13,305 bases of DNA from Novosphingobium sp. UBA6722. Its GTDB lineage: Bacteria > Pseudomonadota > Alphaproteobacteria > Sphingomonadales > Sphingomonadaceae. The position numbers and the translations under genes were made by a program. Shown here piece by piece: positions 12,878 to 13,305 of the stretch. Where the stretch lies: the NCBI GenBank assembly GCA_002454125.1, contig DKII01000085.1:1-13305 (forward strand). Direction: 5' to 3'. Position 1 is the stretch's first letter. Each line of letters begins with the position of its first letter. A model generated the notes under the pieces. The model saw only the letters and a program-made list of their open reading frames with translations, made no database searches and had not been told where the DNA came from.

Positions 12878-13305
12878 ATGACGAAATTGAGCGGATCCGA
12901 CGCGAAGAGCACCCTCTACTGCAGCTTCTGCGGTAAGTCGCAGCACGAGGTGAGGAAGCTCATCGCCGGCCCGACCGTGTTCATCTGCGATGAATGCGTG
13001 GAACTGTGCAACGACATCATTCGCGAGGAGACCAAGGGCGGTCTCGTCGGCAGCAAGGATGGCGGTGTGCCGACCCCGCAGGAAATCTGCGACGTGCTCG
13101 ACGATTATGTCATCGGCCAGAAGCGCGCCAAGCGCGTCCTCTCGGTCGCGGTGCACAATCACTACAAGCGGCTCAATCACGGGACCAAGGCGGGCGAGGT
13201 CGAACTCGCCAAGTCGAACATCCTGCTCGTCGGCCCGACCGGCTGCGGCAAGACCTTGCTGGCGCAGACGCTGGCCAAGACGTTCGACGTGCCCTTCACC
13301 ATGGC
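12878..13305 (+). CDS. clpX: ATP-dependent Clp protease ATP-binding subunit (partial, 3' end off window)
   Basis: The first 142 codons are visible. ClpX is the AAA+ unfoldase that feeds substrates to ClpP. The N-terminal zinc-binding domain has Cys15-x2-Cys18 and Cys37-x2-Cys40 (LYCSFCG and FICDECVELC). The linker has PTPQEICDVLDDYVIGQ, typical of ClpX, and Walker A is GPTGCGKT at 119-126. Walker B and the pore loops are beyond the window. ATG 12878 has GGGA (12868-12871) 6 nt before it. The gene lies 132 nt after clpP, long enough to hold its own promoter or a post-transcriptional control element. Confidence 0.97.
   Translation, partial: MTKLSGSDAKSTLYCSFCGKSQHEVRKLIAGPTVFICDECVELCNDIIREETKGGLVGSKDGGVPTPQEICDVLDDYVIGQKRAKRVLSVAVHNHYKRLNHGTKAGEVELAKSNILLVGPTGCGKTLLAQTLAKTFDVPFTM

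Overview
This 13.3 kb window is ordinary, GC-rich chromosomal DNA from an alphaproteobacterium, most likely a member of the Sphingomonadales. That placement is inference. It rests on the protein sequence style, an adjacent pyrB and degenerate pyrC, a trigger factor with an Ala/Lys/Pro tail, a ClpX Walker A with the GPTGCGKT sequence, and the lack of any plasmid or phage genes. Both ends are cut inside genes.

Layout. Positions 1-628 (-) hold the start of an exported Sel1-repeat protein. Divergent from it is a tight three-gene (+) cluster: an orphan ParA-type ATPase (880-1602), a small protein with a probable ribbon-helix-helix domain (1621-2109), and an exported TPR/SPOR-domain protein (2133-3611). 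A strong stem-loop at 3634-3669 separates this cluster from the convergent pyrBC' operon (3673-5897, -). That operon encodes aspartate carbamoyltransferase and a dihydroorotase homologue that has lost its metal-binding HxH, with an ATGA overlap between the two genes. Divergent from pyrB is sppA (6033-7931, +), then tRNA-Leu(UAG) (8022-8106) and tig, trigger factor (8165-9700, +). A second long stem-loop at 9720-9760 lies between tig and two minus-strand genes, a TetR regulator (9766-10356) and an exported amidase-signature hydrolase (10405-11907). The window closes with clpP (12044-12745, +) and the first 142 codons of clpX (12878 onward, +).

How the genes fit together. Three themes are visible: envelope or division proteins with a ParA ATPase, de novo pyrimidine synthesis, and protein quality control (SppA, Tig, ClpP, ClpX). 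The tetR-amidase pair sits between tig and clpPX, which are next to each other in many bacteria.

The most interesting candidates are four: the ParA/RHH/SPOR cluster as a possible chromosomal positioning system; overlapping, mutually exclusive hairpins in the pyrB leader; a 13-bp direct repeat with 20-bp period in front of tetR; and tandem hairpins just before clpX. No CRISPR array, insertion sequence or phage gene was seen.
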